NCBI GenBank assembly: GCA_001247695.2 | Contig: LGRX02014007.1 | Span: forward strand, 1 to 54,183 | DNA: 54,183 nucleotides | Source: Cymbomonas tetramitiformis | Lineage: Eukaryota > Chlorophyta > Pyramimonadophyceae > Pyramimonadales > Pyramimonadaceae | Direction of reading: 5' to 3' | Part shown: positions 44,043 to 54,183 of the stretch, piece by piece | How the letters are laid out: every line of letters starts with the position of its first letter | Position numbering within the stretch: position 1 is the first letter of the stretch | Notes under the pieces: model-generated | The model's input: only the letters and a program-made list of their open reading frames with translations | The model's database searches: none | Told to the model about the DNA's origin: nothing | Position numbers and translations under genes: made by a program

Positions 44043-45216
44043 TTATGCTTGCTTAAATTCCGTGGCTTCTCTTTTGATGCTCTTGTTAAGGTTGATTCTA
44101 CGGTGTGTTCCTACAATGCTCTTACCGCAAGTAACTTTCACGTGTTCTGGAATGGAACAAGCTGAAACGAAATGTTTATTAATCTCCTTCGGCTTTTGTG
44201 TCGTGTGTTGCGTTGGTTTGTCCAATGCTTGCTTGGTTTCCGTGGTCTCTCTTTTAATGCTCGTATACGAGTTGATTCTACGGTGTGTTCCTACAATGCT
44301 CTTACCGCAGGTGACTTTCGCGTGTTCTAGAATGAAACAAAATGAAACGAGATGTTTATTTCTCTCCTTCCGTTGTTGTGTCGTGTGTCTAGTTGCTTTG
44401 TCTAATGCACGCTTGGTGTTCACAAATCTGCTTTGTGAACTAATGTTTGGTGTAACTCTATGAGGTGTTTCTCCAATGTTCCTAGCGAAAACAGTTCTCG
44501 CGTGTTCTAAATTGAGACAAGCTAAAAAGAAATGCTTGACGGATTCTCTCCGTTGCTGTGTCGGGTGTTTCTCCTTTTCCAATGCACTTTTGGCGTTCGT
44601 GTGTTTGCTTTGTGAGCTATTAGTCCAAGTAATTCTAAGCCTTGCTCTTCCAATGCTCTTTGCGTGGGCGGTTTCTGCATATTCTCGAGGCAGGCTTTCT
44701 TTTATTCTTAATTCAACTTCCAATTTAAGCCTCTCCGTAGCTTCGACCGGTTTTGAGGTATGGAATTCCGCTTCGGTCAAAAAGTCCGTTGTGATGTAAG
44801 GCTTTTGAGATGTCGCTCTTTGCGTTTCCTTGATTGACGTTAACTCGTTCACAATAAAAAGTAAAACAATGTAGAACAAGTTAAAAAGCTTCAGCGCAAT
44901 CTCCCTTCCTTGAAGTTTTGAAAGACAATGGGAGCGAAACTTACCTCTGCTATCCATAGCACATAGTCTTCCAACTCGCGTCCTCCTGCGAAGGAAGCGA
45001 GGTAATTCTCGACGTTCGCTGCCTTTCCTTTGACAACTGCAGCGAGCGAATCTTGAAACTTTCCTATCGCAGGGTGTCTCCTCCCTTGCGTCTCAAGGAA
45101 ATGCTTGAGGAGGACGACAGTGTCTTGCGCCTTTGAAAGAACCGCTTGCGAGAAGGATGCCATATCTGCAGCCAATCCCTTTCCCCTTTGAGCCTCACGT
45201 TTTTGTTGCTTAAATT
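44043..45216 (-). CDS. Candidate spliced gene with four 60-residue repeats
   Basis: An exon-like segment 45216-44945 is bounded by TGATTGCAG and GCAGAG|GTAAGT, both good splice signals. It codes for a helical, Lys/Ala-rich protein ending ELEDYVLWIAE. A second frame then runs to 44043. It has a hydrophobic segment (LKLFNLFYIVLLFIVNEL) and four tandem copies of a 60-residue unit with the core EHAKVTCGKSIVGTHRRIN, the last two nearly identical. The 180-bp DNA period keeps the frame. A 45-base intron (acceptor GGGAG near 44900) would join the two, but this is speculative. The repeated part could also be a satellite that happens to stay open. No family is recognised. Confidence 0.4.
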
Positions 45217-45577
45217 CTGCAATCAAACACTCAGAAATTTAATCTGTTAGTTTGTGGTCAGTAAATATCCGCCCCCTTGAGCACAGTTAAGTGCTCAAAA
45301 AGGGGCGGCGCGATTGGGAGTCGCTCTTTGTCGCCTTCACTGCCCTACGGATCACTAGGATCCATAGGACTACAGGTTTTAAAAGAAAAGGGGCAAGTTG
45401 AGCAAAATAAAATATACCTTTAGTATATCTTATTAACTCAACTGAAAATTTTTATCACAAAAGGTGCTAAACCCTAAAAAGGAGGTTAGCACGCTAGCGG
45501 CAAAAAGTCGAACTGAATTGGAAAAATCGAGTGTTTAGTAGGCTTTGTTTATGAAGCGACGGGCATATCATTTTTAA
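45217..45577. other. Intergenic or intron, nothing recognised
   Basis: Upstream of the candidate exon on the minus strand. No earlier exon was recognised. Confidence 0.4.
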
Positions 45578-45750
45578 TTCCATAATATTATGGAACTTGC
45601 TCGCGCAGCCACGATCGCCAACCGTCACTTGAGACCGTACCTACAAGGACCACTCCGTCGAATTTATAAATTCGACGGACCCATTTACGTACGACAATCG
45701 TACTCTAGTATTCCTTTATTCGATACGACATCCGGAATTAATTATTCCGA
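45578..45750. repeat. Cluster of perfect palindromes
   Basis: TTCCATAATATTATGGAA (18 bp), a 26-bp perfect palindrome at 45654-45679 with arm TCCGTCGAATTTA, GTACGACAATCGTAC (6-bp arms) and GGAATTAATTATTCC (5-bp arms) occur within 170 bp. The pattern recalls the hairpin cluster of the Mutator-like element. A 74-codon ORF (45590-45814) spans it; it is not considered reliable. Confidence 0.75.
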
Positions 45751-45939
45751 ATACGCAGACTGGTCAACAAGCGTTTATTTTCCCGTACTCAAGGTCATTG
45801 CGCCGGTATCGTAATCACGTGCTCGGAGTGCAACGCTTTATCGAAACTCAATACAGCGATTAACCCACTCGGCTAAGACGACGGGAAATGGTATACGGAC
45901 ATTCCACCGGGGATCGATCCAGCACGGTCGAAGTAATAT

Positions 45940-46690
45940 TTCAACTATGCACCACTGCGCCAGGGCCTGCAAGCATGCATTACTGCTCAGGGCCTGCAGG
46001 CATGCATCACCGCGCCGAGGCATGCAGGCGTGCAATACCGCGCCGAGGCATGCAGGTATGCATCACCGCGCCAGGACCTGCCGAGACATGCATCACCGCG
46101 CCAGTGCCTGCAGACATGCATCACCGCGCCCGGGCCTGCCAACAAGCATCACTGCGCCAGGGCCTGCGGACATGCATCACTGCTCAGGGCATGCAAACAT
46201 GCATCATTGCGCCAAGGCCCGCCGACACGCATCACTGCGTTAGGGCCTGCAGGCATGCATCACTGCTCAGGGCCTGCAGGCATGCATCACTGCTCAGTGC
46301 CTGAAGGCATGCATCACCGCGCCAAAGCTTGCAGACATGCATCATGGCGCCGGGGCCTGCAGGCATGCATCATTGCGCCAGGGACTGCAAACATGCATCA
46401 TTGCTTTAGGGCCTGCAGGCATGCATCATGGCGCCAGGGCCACCAGACATGCATCATGGCGCCTGGGCTTGCAGGCATGCATCACTGCGCCAGAGCCTGC
46501 AGGCATGCATTACTGCTCAGGGCCTGCAGGCATGCATCAGAGCATCACCGCGCCGAGGCCTGCAGGCGTGCAATACCGCGCCACGCAGGGCCTGCATGCA
46601 TGCATCACCGCGCCAGGGCCTGCAGACATGCATCATGGCGCCAGGGCCTGCAAACATGCATCACTGCGCAAGGGCCTGCAGACATGGAAC
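45940..46690 (+). repeat. 28-bp minisatellite, about 27 copies
   Basis: The consensus is close to CATGCATCACYGCGCCAGGG followed by CCTGCAGG, with a few copies shortened to CTGCTCAGGGCCTG. Because 28 is not a multiple of three, all three forward frames read the same peptide in rotation and stay largely open, giving overlapping Cys/His/Arg-rich ORFs up to 274 codons. These are considered by-products. Confidence 0.92.
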
Positions 46691-46958
46691 CCGGTCTTTT
46701 TTGTCGCATGCATGGTCATTTCTGTCGCTGTCGCAAGAAATCTTTCTGTCGCACGTCAAAAATTCCGAATCTTCTGAAAAAACCAGAAACGGGCAGTCGT
46801 TCCCTTAAAGGGACGATGCAAGATTTCACAAAAAAAGGTTGGGGGACGAAATGACATCGTCATCGGAACACTGTCAAAAGTGCTCAAAAAGTTTTTCACA
46901 TCACAAATTTTGATGTTCAGCGTCGTCACTCGCCTTTGGAAGATACACCATCCCCCCA

Positions 46959-47700
46959 TCGACTATTTTTCGACCGCCCGATCGAATCGTCGACCGAACG
47001 ATCGGACAGTCAGATGACAGATTCTTGAAGAAGGGCATCTTCAAGTTGTCGCAAGGATCTTGAATACAACACAATCCTACATCAACTAATTTTCGACCGA
47101 TCGATCGAATCGTCGACCGAACGATCGGACTGTCCGATCTCGCGTGCTAACGGATACGTTCCGCAGACAAGATCTTGAAATTGTCGCAGCGGCTTGAATA
47201 TACTCCAATCCTACATCGACTAATTTTCGACCGATCGATCGAATCGTCGACCGAACGATCGGACTGTCGATCTCGCGTGCTAACGGATACGTTCCGCAGA
47301 CAAGATCTTGAAATTGTCGCAGCGATCTTGAATATACTCCAATCCTCCATCGACTAATTTTCGACCGATAGATGGAATCGTCGACCGAACGATCGGACTG
47401 TCGGGTCTCGCGTGCTAACGGATACGTTCCGAAGACAAGATCTTGGAATTGTCGCAGCGATCTTGAATATACTCCAATCCTACATCAACTAATTTTCGAC
47501 CGATAGATCGAATCGTCGACCGAACGATCGGACTGTCCGATCTCGCGTGCTAATGGATTCGTTTCCGAAGACAAGATCTTTAAGTTGTCACAGCGATCTT
47601 GAATACAACACAATCCTCCATCGACTAATTTTCGACCGATCGATCGGACCGTCGACCGACCGCCCGATCAGTTAAAACACAGAAATCCGCTCGATCGATC
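46959..47700. repeat. Satellite with 126-136 bp period, six copies
   Basis: Copies of the ATTTTCGACCGATCGATCG block start near 46965, 47091, 47223, 47357, 47492 and 47628. Each contains CGATCGATCG-type palindromes, GTCGACCGAACGATCGGAC and an AAGATCTTGAAATTGTCGCA block. The last copy decays into short GATCG-rich DNA. Confidence 0.9.
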
Positions 47701-48209
47701 AGAAATCCGCATTGGAAATCGAATCTTGGGGTTGTCACAAGAAGTGTCGCATAGTCGCAAGACTGTCGCAAGGATCTAGAATGTAGAAGATCCACTCGGG
47801 ATACGATACTCACTCGATCCTCGTAGGTCACATCTTGAACAACTACAGTATCCTTTAAGCGGCCGACAACCGGTCATTCCGAGGCGCCGACAACGACCAA
47901 CCGACCTGTGTATTGCTGTTTTTTGTTTTTTTGTTTGACTGTATTGGTTTCTGAATAGCGCATTGTTTCTTGCAGTCCTGTCTGCTCCGTTTTTTTTGTA
48001 CTTTGTTTCTACGCTGGGATTGCGCGCTTCCGATCTTTAACGCTCATGCTCTGAGCGCGATGTGCTTTTTGCAGGATCTTGTGCGTTAAACGACGGCGAC
48101 TGAAGTCCTGGCTGCTAGCTTCCTTATAATATTTTGTTTTGACTTTGGTAGTGCTTCAATTCCTTCGGGAATTTTGCAAGCCGACTCCCATTTCTGCACT
48201 TTAGCGTGC
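47701..48209. other. Junction region before the second Dam copy
   Basis: No RT or RNase H coding was seen where an intact element would carry it. Contains T-rich tracts near 47920-48010. Confidence 0.45.
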
Positions 48210-48877
48210 AGTCGCTTACAGAAACGGCGGGCTCCCCCAGAGGACTCACAGAATTGGCGTGTCCGAGCAGAGTACTCCTCGAAGTACGCCGAGAAATTTG
48301 GACCCTTCGATGTGGACGCCTGTTGTGACTTTGGCGGCCGCAACAGACAGGCAGATAGATTCTGGACAGACTGCCTTTCAGAGAAATGGAGGGGCCTTCG
48401 GGTTTGGTGTAACCCTCCATACAACTCCAAGTGCATTACTGTGGAGGCGATCTTGAACAAGTATATCGCAGAATGGAAGGCAGACCCAGAGAACACCTCA
48501 GCAGTATTCGTTCTACCAGATCATCAGTCCAAGCTCCCCGCGTGGCGCAAACTTTTCAGAAAGGCCAATATGCAGATCGTGGAGGTCATCCCTACTCACG
48601 ATGACAAGGGCGAGCCCAACCAGTTCTTCGAGAACCCAGATGGGAGAGCCTTCGACCTTCGCTGGCCTGTTCTGATAGTACACGCCCCGCCCGCCAAACT
48701 ACAACCAGCACGCGTGAGGCATCCGCGAACAGCCCCCGCTGTGATAAGGACAGGTGAGGCGGCAGACTTCAGAGACGCAGCCTCCCAACAGTCAGACTCA
48801 AAGTTCCTGCGCGCGTTGAAGGCGGAGTACACCCGAATGGGGACACTTCGTTCACTAAGAGAGAAAGTGAAGGCATG
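48210..48877 (+). pseudogene. Second copy of the Dam-type adenine methyltransferase
   Basis: Here the N-terminal part missing at 21347 is present: NWRVRAEYSSKYAEKFGPFD, the FDVDAC motif (48306-48323), DRFWTDC, then WCNPPYN with NPPY at 48411-48422. This is the complete motif set of the phage-type DNA N6-adenine methyltransferase family (Pfam Dam). The DNA from 48346 to 48877 is almost identical to 21347-21876 at the start of the other element. Homology stops abruptly at VKA, where sequence from an inverted gag-protease element begins. No integrase follows. It is a fragment of the same retroelement family, and its upstream start is unclear. Confidence 0.85.
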
Positions 48878-50615
48878 TGATGGTGACGCGATCCCCAATC
48901 TTACCACTGCGGGACTTCCTGAGGAAGGAGACGGAGCCATTCCCTTCATAGCCCAGAGTGACAGGAGAGTGACTGCGCAGCCACCTTCCGCCAAGGATAA
49001 CATCCACCTGTATGCCCAATGGTAGGATCCGGAGGGCAAGGGCGTTCTCCGTATAGGTGCCCGTGGTGGTGTGCGTGTTAAACTTGGCGTACGCGGTGGC
49101 GCCAGTGATCTTCACAGATCCATCCGCCAGGGTGACTCGCATCTCGGAGCCGGCTCGTGTCGTGAGGCCACATCGCTTAGCGCTCTGCTCCGAGATGAAG
49201 TTGTCAGAGGCCCCCGAGTCGATCAGCACCTTGACCGTGTGCCCTCTGAGGGTTGCATAGAATACCAGCAGTAGCGGTCCTTCTTCGTCATGTGCCGCTG
49301 CGAGGGTACCCTCGATGTCGGTCTTCCACTGAACTCCCCCATCTGTGCGTATGCTTTTGCACTTGAGGTTGGGGAGGAGGTTGTCCGAGGCCTCGCGGCA
49401 TTCTTCCAACGTTTGCCTACACGCGGCGTAGAACTCCTCATCCAGCAAATCAACATCTTCAGTCGGATGACTGACGAGGTTGTCTACACTCGCCGTCAGC
49501 AGGGTGCCCGCTGAGGTGCATTCGCTCGAGGTGGGGCTGACATGAGTGGTGTCGCTGGTGGTAGGGCTCACATGGGTGGTGTCACTGGTAGTAGGGCTCA
49601 CATGAGTAGTGCCACTGGTGGTAGGGCTTACATGGGTAGTGCCGCTTACTGTGGGGCTCACGTGGGTAGTGCCGCTTGTTGTGGGGCTCGCATGGGTAGC
49701 GACACTATTGATGAGACTGCCATGGGTGAGGGGATCCTCGTCATGCTGAGGGCTGCCAGTAGGGGAGTTGTGGGCGAGTTGGTGGGAGCTCTGGTGGTCA
49801 GTTCTCGCCTCAGGGGTCCCAGCTGCTGCCATCTGCTGGGTGAAGCAGAGCGAATTGACCGAGGACTCCTCTTCCATCACCTCAGGGTCTTCAGCGATGG
49901 GGTGGCTGTCGAGACAGGGCGGCGCTTCATCTGCTTCATGCGTTCTGACGGTGGTCATCTGCTGGGTGAAGCAAAGCGAACTGGGTGTGGAGGTCTCCTC
50001 TACCTCTGAGCAGTAGGATGAACCTTCGGGGTTTCCTCCCGGAGTGGCCGGCGCGTTATCATGGTGCGAAGATGTAGTCTCTGTTGTGGGCTCGGCCAGC
50101 GAGGATGATGGAGGGGATGCTCCCAAGGGGCTGGGACCCAGCTTCCTCATCTTGTACTGGTGTACTGCGTGCAGACTGCACCAGGCGCCAGGTAGACCCA
50201 CATCTCCCGCTGTCCCAGGTATCGTGCCCACTTCAGTGTCCAGGGTGCAGAGGGATGTCGAAGATCTCGCTGCTGCTCTTCGTGCGCCCTCCTTTTCCCA
50301 CAGCCTGCTACCTGGGGAAGAGTCTGGGCTCGAAGTGGCGATTGCCTTTTGCTGCTCGGCGGGCGACAGCTCTCTCCAAGCCGCGTAGAGGTCGTGGGAG
50401 CTGGCGTTAGAGGGTTCGGGGACTTGCTGGCGACCGTCGTGTGAGAGGAGGTGCCACAATGCTATGCGCTGATGGCCCTCCTTGCGATCTTGAGGTTCGC
50501 GGGCAATGCGTATCCTCTCTGCCAGCTGGTTGGCGCGGTTCACGCGCTCCTTTGGCGATCGACTCCCAGAGTGTATGCGGCTGCGGGCGCGCTCCGACAT
50601 CTTATCCACCACCAC
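48860..50615 (-). pseudogene. gag C-terminus and retropepsin of an LTR element
   Basis: The minus-strand frame opens MVVDKMSERARSRIHSGS and continues as a Ser/Thr-rich gag-like linker. It contains six or seven tandem copies of GTTHVSPTTS (30-bp DNA unit, 49540-49700) and two copies of a SLCFTQQM block. The C-terminal part is a retropepsin: VKVLIDSGASDNFIS with the catalytic Asp, then DVILGGRWLRSHSPV, where the flap-distal strand expected in Ty3-type proteases lies. No RT follows, because at about 48877 it meets the inverted Dam fragment. Protease and Dam could come from one element family with an internal inversion. Confidence 0.8.
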
Positions 50616-50747
50616 TTTTAGCCAGTCGGCTCATGACCTGTTTGATGTTGTTTTTACCGCTGAGACTTCTGCAGGATTGGCCGTTGCATGATGCTTACTA
50701 CTGTCGCTCCGTTAGCCCGCGACCCCGTCTTGCCGTCATTTTTACTA

Positions 50748-52928
50748 TGGAGACTCCGATTGGACCACGCACACGCGCTAGAGCGCGGAAACTAGCAACT
50801 ATTTTTGATGATGTTGGGGCGCTGAATGCGGCTACGCCATCGACTCCGCATTTGGCTTCGGGAGAGTCTGAGGCATCCACTGCGGCAGCCGTACTTTTGC
50901 AGAGGTTGCGCAGGGATTCTTTTGATGTCCAATGTGCCAAGACAGCAGCAACAAAAGTTCTAGGTGACAAGGCTGCAAGATTTAAAGGCGACGAAAATTC
51001 AGCTTCGGACATTTTTTCGCAATTGGTATCCGAGCTGCAGCAACTGTTCACGCTGCAGTCGCCTGCGTTTGCACCCCTGTTTGAACTGACAGCTGCTGAC
51101 GCCCCTGTTCTGTCTGCTGCAAATGAGCTGTTATACTCTGTGCTGCTGCTGCTGACTGCGCCAGGGTCTCCTGCCCGTAATTGGGTAGAGGCTTCTGGTT
51201 CAGATGTTCCTGCCGATGGCAAACGTGCCGCCCTCGAGGTGGTGCGTATGCTTGCGGATGTATCGACCCCGTTCGATGCATTTGCAGAGCTGCTTGAGGT
51301 TAGGATCTCTGATGAGCGAGACCCTGACTCTGACATTCGGCTGTTTAACAGCTGCCTTCGGGATGCACAGCGTCTACAGGCGCTGCCCGAGGACGCTGTT
51401 AAACGGCAATTCATCTCTGCGCTGTCTGGGCCGGCTTACGCCGCGCTGGTTGACTCGTTTGCTCGAGCTGACCAGCGTGCGGCTGTGAGTCTGCTCACCT
51501 TGCAAGCACGAGTCCGTGAGCAGTACCGCTGTGGGCGGCTCTCGGGCAAGCGCGCTGCGGGGCGGCCCATGTCTGTTGCATCTTGCGCCACTGACACTAG
51601 CCTGGCTTCGGCCATTGATCGGCTCAGTGCTCAGTTGGTCAAGTTGCAGCGGGATGTGGATTCCCTTAAGAAGGGTGGCTCCAAGCCCCTCATGGGAAAC
51701 ACACTCCGCGCAACTTCCACCGACCTGGAGTGCAGCCGCTTGCTCATTCCGCCTCTTCGGAGGTGGCTTTTGACAAGCGGTCTGGCACCTTTGTCCCAAC
51801 GTGCAGGCACGAGAAGTGCCGCGCCGTTGGGTCAAAGCATTGGCTGAGTGAGTGTCCTCACAAGGACACTCACCCATGTCCATTTCGGCATCCTACTGCC
51901 AAGCCGTCGAGTCTTATGACTCCGACGTGCTTGCCCTTCGTTTTCAGCGGTACTATGACGCTGGGGATGAGGGGTCCATGGAGCACTTGTGTGCTCTCGT
52001 GGGGCAACCTGAAATCTGTGAGCTGTCTGCGCATTCCTTTGCTCCAGAGCCTACGGCTCTGCAGCAGTTCAAGGATGCTGCTGCCTCTGCTGAGTCTGCA
52101 CCTGCTGAGCATCTTTCCATTGGCCGTGTTGCATTTGCTGAGGTCAGCGGTCCGCTTGCTGGTGGTGTCGCTGAGCCGACCGCCAGCAAGCAGCTGCTGC
52201 CGAAGGCCTCTGCACCCGTGCATGGTAAGCCGATTGACTTGCATGGGGTCAGCAGTGCCGCCTTTGTGCCGCCGTCTGCCTCTCTGGCTCTCGGCCCGAT
52301 GGCTCCTGCTGACAACTCTTTCAAAACATTCAACACTGTCCACCCTGACTGGTTTGACATTGACCCTGAGCCTGTTGAGGTGTGTGATTCCGATGATGAT
52401 GGAGAGGGCTCCGACTGCCCTCCTGGTGTCTGCCTGACTGAAATTGAGGGGGGTGCACCGCCGGCGGCTGCGGCATTTCGGCGGTTCGGAGTCCCCAGAG
52501 GCTCCAGGCCATTTGGCATCGGAGAATTTGCACTCACTCTTTTCATGGTGGCTACATTTCTCTTCAGTGCTACGGCGATGCCGACCCTCGTGGTCGGCGG
52601 TGGTGTCAGGGGCCTGGTTGAGCCCGGAGCCACTTACGGCTACGATTCACTACGGTCTCATGAAGCACTGCTGGGTTCTCCTTGCCCGCCTGTGGTTGCC
52701 GCTGGTTCGTCATTGCCGCCGCGGGATGTGGCACAATTCTTTTCTCAATCGACCTCGGCGGCTTTGCAATCTGATGATTTTGCCACTCCACTTTGGGATC
52801 CGCCTGACCCACTTGGGTCTGGTGGTGTCAGTACTTACAAATTCTCTTCTCAATTGACTTCGGATGCTTTTCTTGATTGGAATCCGTCTGCTGAACTCGG
52901 CTCTGCCGACCGGCTTTACAGTGGCTGA
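50748..52928 (+). pseudogene. gag-like region of another retroelement, frameshifted
   Basis: From ATG at 50748 (METPIGPRTRARARKL) a helical domain of about 300 residues contains DAQRLQALPEDAVKRQFISAL, in the style of retroelement gag proteins. The frame changes near 51720, where a Cys/His knuckle-like CRHEKCRAVGSKHWLSECPH appears in another frame. It changes again near 51860, into a third frame open to a TGA at 52926-52928. The last part is acidic and has one hydrophobic segment (LTLFMVATFLFSATAMP) that could span a membrane. No protease or RT is visible. It is followed by LTR-like sequence. The class (Ty1 or Ty3) was not determined. Confidence 0.6.
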
Positions 52929-52982
52929 GTCTGCTTATTTCAAACCCTGGAGGTGTGATTAGCCTTAGCCGCAGTGGTGGGT

Positions 52983-53345
52983 TGTGCCGGGACAAGTCCC
53001 CGGGCACCCAGCTAGAAGTATATCTGTTTCCAGTAAAGTGCTGTTTGTTATCTGTTTAGTTAGCTCCGCTTGCCTAGCCCTATTGGCTACAGTCACAGCT
53101 CCGGGTGGTGTGCTGGACTTTAGGTTCAGGGTTATTATTATGGGCTCTGATAGCCCCTAGCCTGACCCGTCTCTGATCGGAACCGTGACTCCGCTAGTAG
53201 CTAGGATGACAGTACAGTAGTACTGTACTGTCAGTCATTACTTCGTATTATCCGGGTTTCCGAGATGCATGATAAAAGCACTCGGCCGGACTGTTTATGG
53301 GAGCTTAGCCAGTTTGTCTTACCGAGCGGAACACCTGTTCTCGCA
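52983..53345 (+). repeat. Candidate LTR, right end uncertain
   Basis: A weak purine tract GCAGTGGTGGG precedes TGTGCCGGGACAAGTCCCCGG, similar in start to the LTR at 24433. Inside, at about 53208-53232, GACAGTACAGTA and TACTGTACTGTC form a 12-bp-arm hairpin with a single central base. The right boundary could not be fixed. Confidence 0.4.
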
Positions 53346-53396
53346 TAGTTGTGTAATGAAAAGCCAATGTGTCACTGTGCGTGTTGGAACGGAGCT

Positions 53397-53657
53397 CTAT
53401 TCAAAAGTCACCGTCTGCTTCCCCCCTGCTTGAATGCCATTATCGAGCTGCGTGATGTCTTCGAGCATTGCTGTGACCTGCTGCTCCTTGTAGCTGTTTG
53501 TCCGCCGTTCGATCGCCAATGTTTGATCCTCGATGCTGTCCATGTGAGCCTGCTGCTGCTGCTGCTTCTGCTCATGATGGCGCATCTGCTGCTGCTGCGA
53601 CGCTTGCTCGTATTGCTCAAACTGCCGCTGCTGTTCGAGTGCCCCACCGCGTACTAC
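53397..53657 (-). CDS. Last exon of an unknown gene, glutamine-rich coiled coil
   Basis: An acceptor TTTCTTAG at 53658 opens an 86-residue frame that ends at a TAG at 53397. It begins VVRGGALEQQRQFEQYEQAS, continues with two CAG-coded Gln runs and then a heptad-like segment (MDSIEDQTLAIERRTNSYKE). Such tails are common after Myb/SANT-like DNA-binding domains, but nothing upstream inside the window confirms this. The Leu-rich open frame on the opposite strand is its antisense shadow. Confidence 0.45.
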   Translation of the reverse strand, partial: VVRGGALEQQRQFEQYEQASQQQQMRHHEQKQQQQQAHMDSIEDQTLAIERRTNSYKEQQVTAMLEDITQLDNGIQAGGKQTVTFE

Positions 53658-54183
53658 CTAAGAAATTCTATAAAGAGACATAGAAACGCGGAATTCTTTT
53701 GAAAACTTTCACGGCATTATGGCCCGACGAAACAAAGAGACGGATAAACAATTTATCAAACAAAAAGACCACGTCACACCTGTAGCTGTTGATGTGATAG
53801 GCTCCTCACCGGTGGAGCATGGCGATGGGCATCGCATGTCAACACATCCCGGTACGATGGCATGTTAGTTAGAAGTGACTCGTTCGACATGATTGATGAT
53901 ATACCGTGTCTACTTTATTGATTTTAATTCCGAAAATGAGCCGCAATAAACTATTTAATTAAGTTTGTTGGTCCCCCAGATTTAATTATTTAATTGATTT
54001 TAAAGTTGTTTGTTTTAACTGGAGGAATACAGATAATTATACGAAAATTATTTAATTTATGAACTTTGTTTGTTTGTTCACACTATTATATGACCTATAT
54101 TTAATTATTTTCTTTTGCTTGTTTTTTTTTTGGGATAAGTCTACATCGGGGGCCGACATTTCATTTTAAATCCACATCGGGGC
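53658..54183. other. AT-rich end of window
   Basis: Rich in TTTAATTAA words; this may be intron of the gene above. A word near CTACATCGGGGG recurs at 54141 and 54171. No gene was recognised. Confidence 0.45.

Noticed and set aside
46030..46854. 274-codon Cys/His-rich ORF as a zinc-binding protein
   Set aside because: It is a by-product of the 28-bp minisatellite; the same peptide appears in the other two frames.
53349..53702. Leu-rich ORF resembling a membrane protein
   Set aside because: The Leu run is CTG repeats antisense to the CAG-coded Gln runs of the opposite-strand exon.

Overview
This window is nuclear DNA of a eukaryote dominated by transposable elements, probably from a photosynthetic protist of the green lineage. 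The best host marker is a complete, intron-bearing gene for large-subunit ribosomal protein uL6 (RPL9), minus strand, exons between 35593 and 36952. Its protein reads closest to plant RPL9 by memory. GT-AG introns, LTR, LINE and TIR elements, satellites and an N-filled gap (33148-33363) all point to a draft assembly of a repeat-rich genome. The green-alga assignment is inference.

Layout. 1-512: probable last exon of an unknown gene. 612-7411: a large minus-strand LINE (reverse transcriptase, RNase H, coiled coil, C-terminal restriction-like endonuclease) broken by frameshifts. 8980-10466: two-exon gene for a membrane-anchored TylF/macrocin-type O-methyltransferase. 13793-20252: Ty3-like LTR element on the minus strand with gag, retropepsin, a DNMT3-like cytosine methyltransferase, an integrase remnant, a PHD finger and a second Rossmann methyltransferase-like domain. 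20240-25124: head-to-head with it, a plus-strand Ty3-like element with a Dam-type adenine methyltransferase fragment, integrase, chromodomain, another cytosine methyltransferase and a 3' LTR. 28048-31961: hAT transposon with perfect 8-bp target duplication, whose transposase starts with a chromodomain and a BED finger. 31965-33020: tandem repeats into which the hAT jumped. 33888-34556: array of short near-palindromes. 35593-36952: RPL9. 37929-39426: non-autonomous Mutator-like element with about 295-bp inverted ends and 9-bp target duplication, holding a nested TA-flanked MITE. 41130-45226: degenerate repeats, a LINE-type ORF with a Ulp1-like protease domain, and a candidate gene with 60-residue repeats. 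45940-46690: 28-bp minisatellite. 46959-47700: about 130-bp satellite. 48210-52928: a second Dam copy fused tail-to-tail to an inverted gag-protease, then a different gag-like region and a candidate LTR. 53397-53657: glutamine-rich last exon.

Most notable are the retroelements. They carry four or five methyltransferase-type domains (Dam-like N6-adenine, two C5-cytosine types, one unclassified Rossmann domain) together with chromatin readers (chromodomain, PHD), while every Ty3-like copy here has lost its reverse transcriptase. The hAT transposase also starts with a chromodomain. So unrelated elements in this genome appear to have acquired machinery to read or write chromatin marks. Many element ORFs carry single frameshifts; whether these are decay or assembly indels cannot be decided from the sequence alone.
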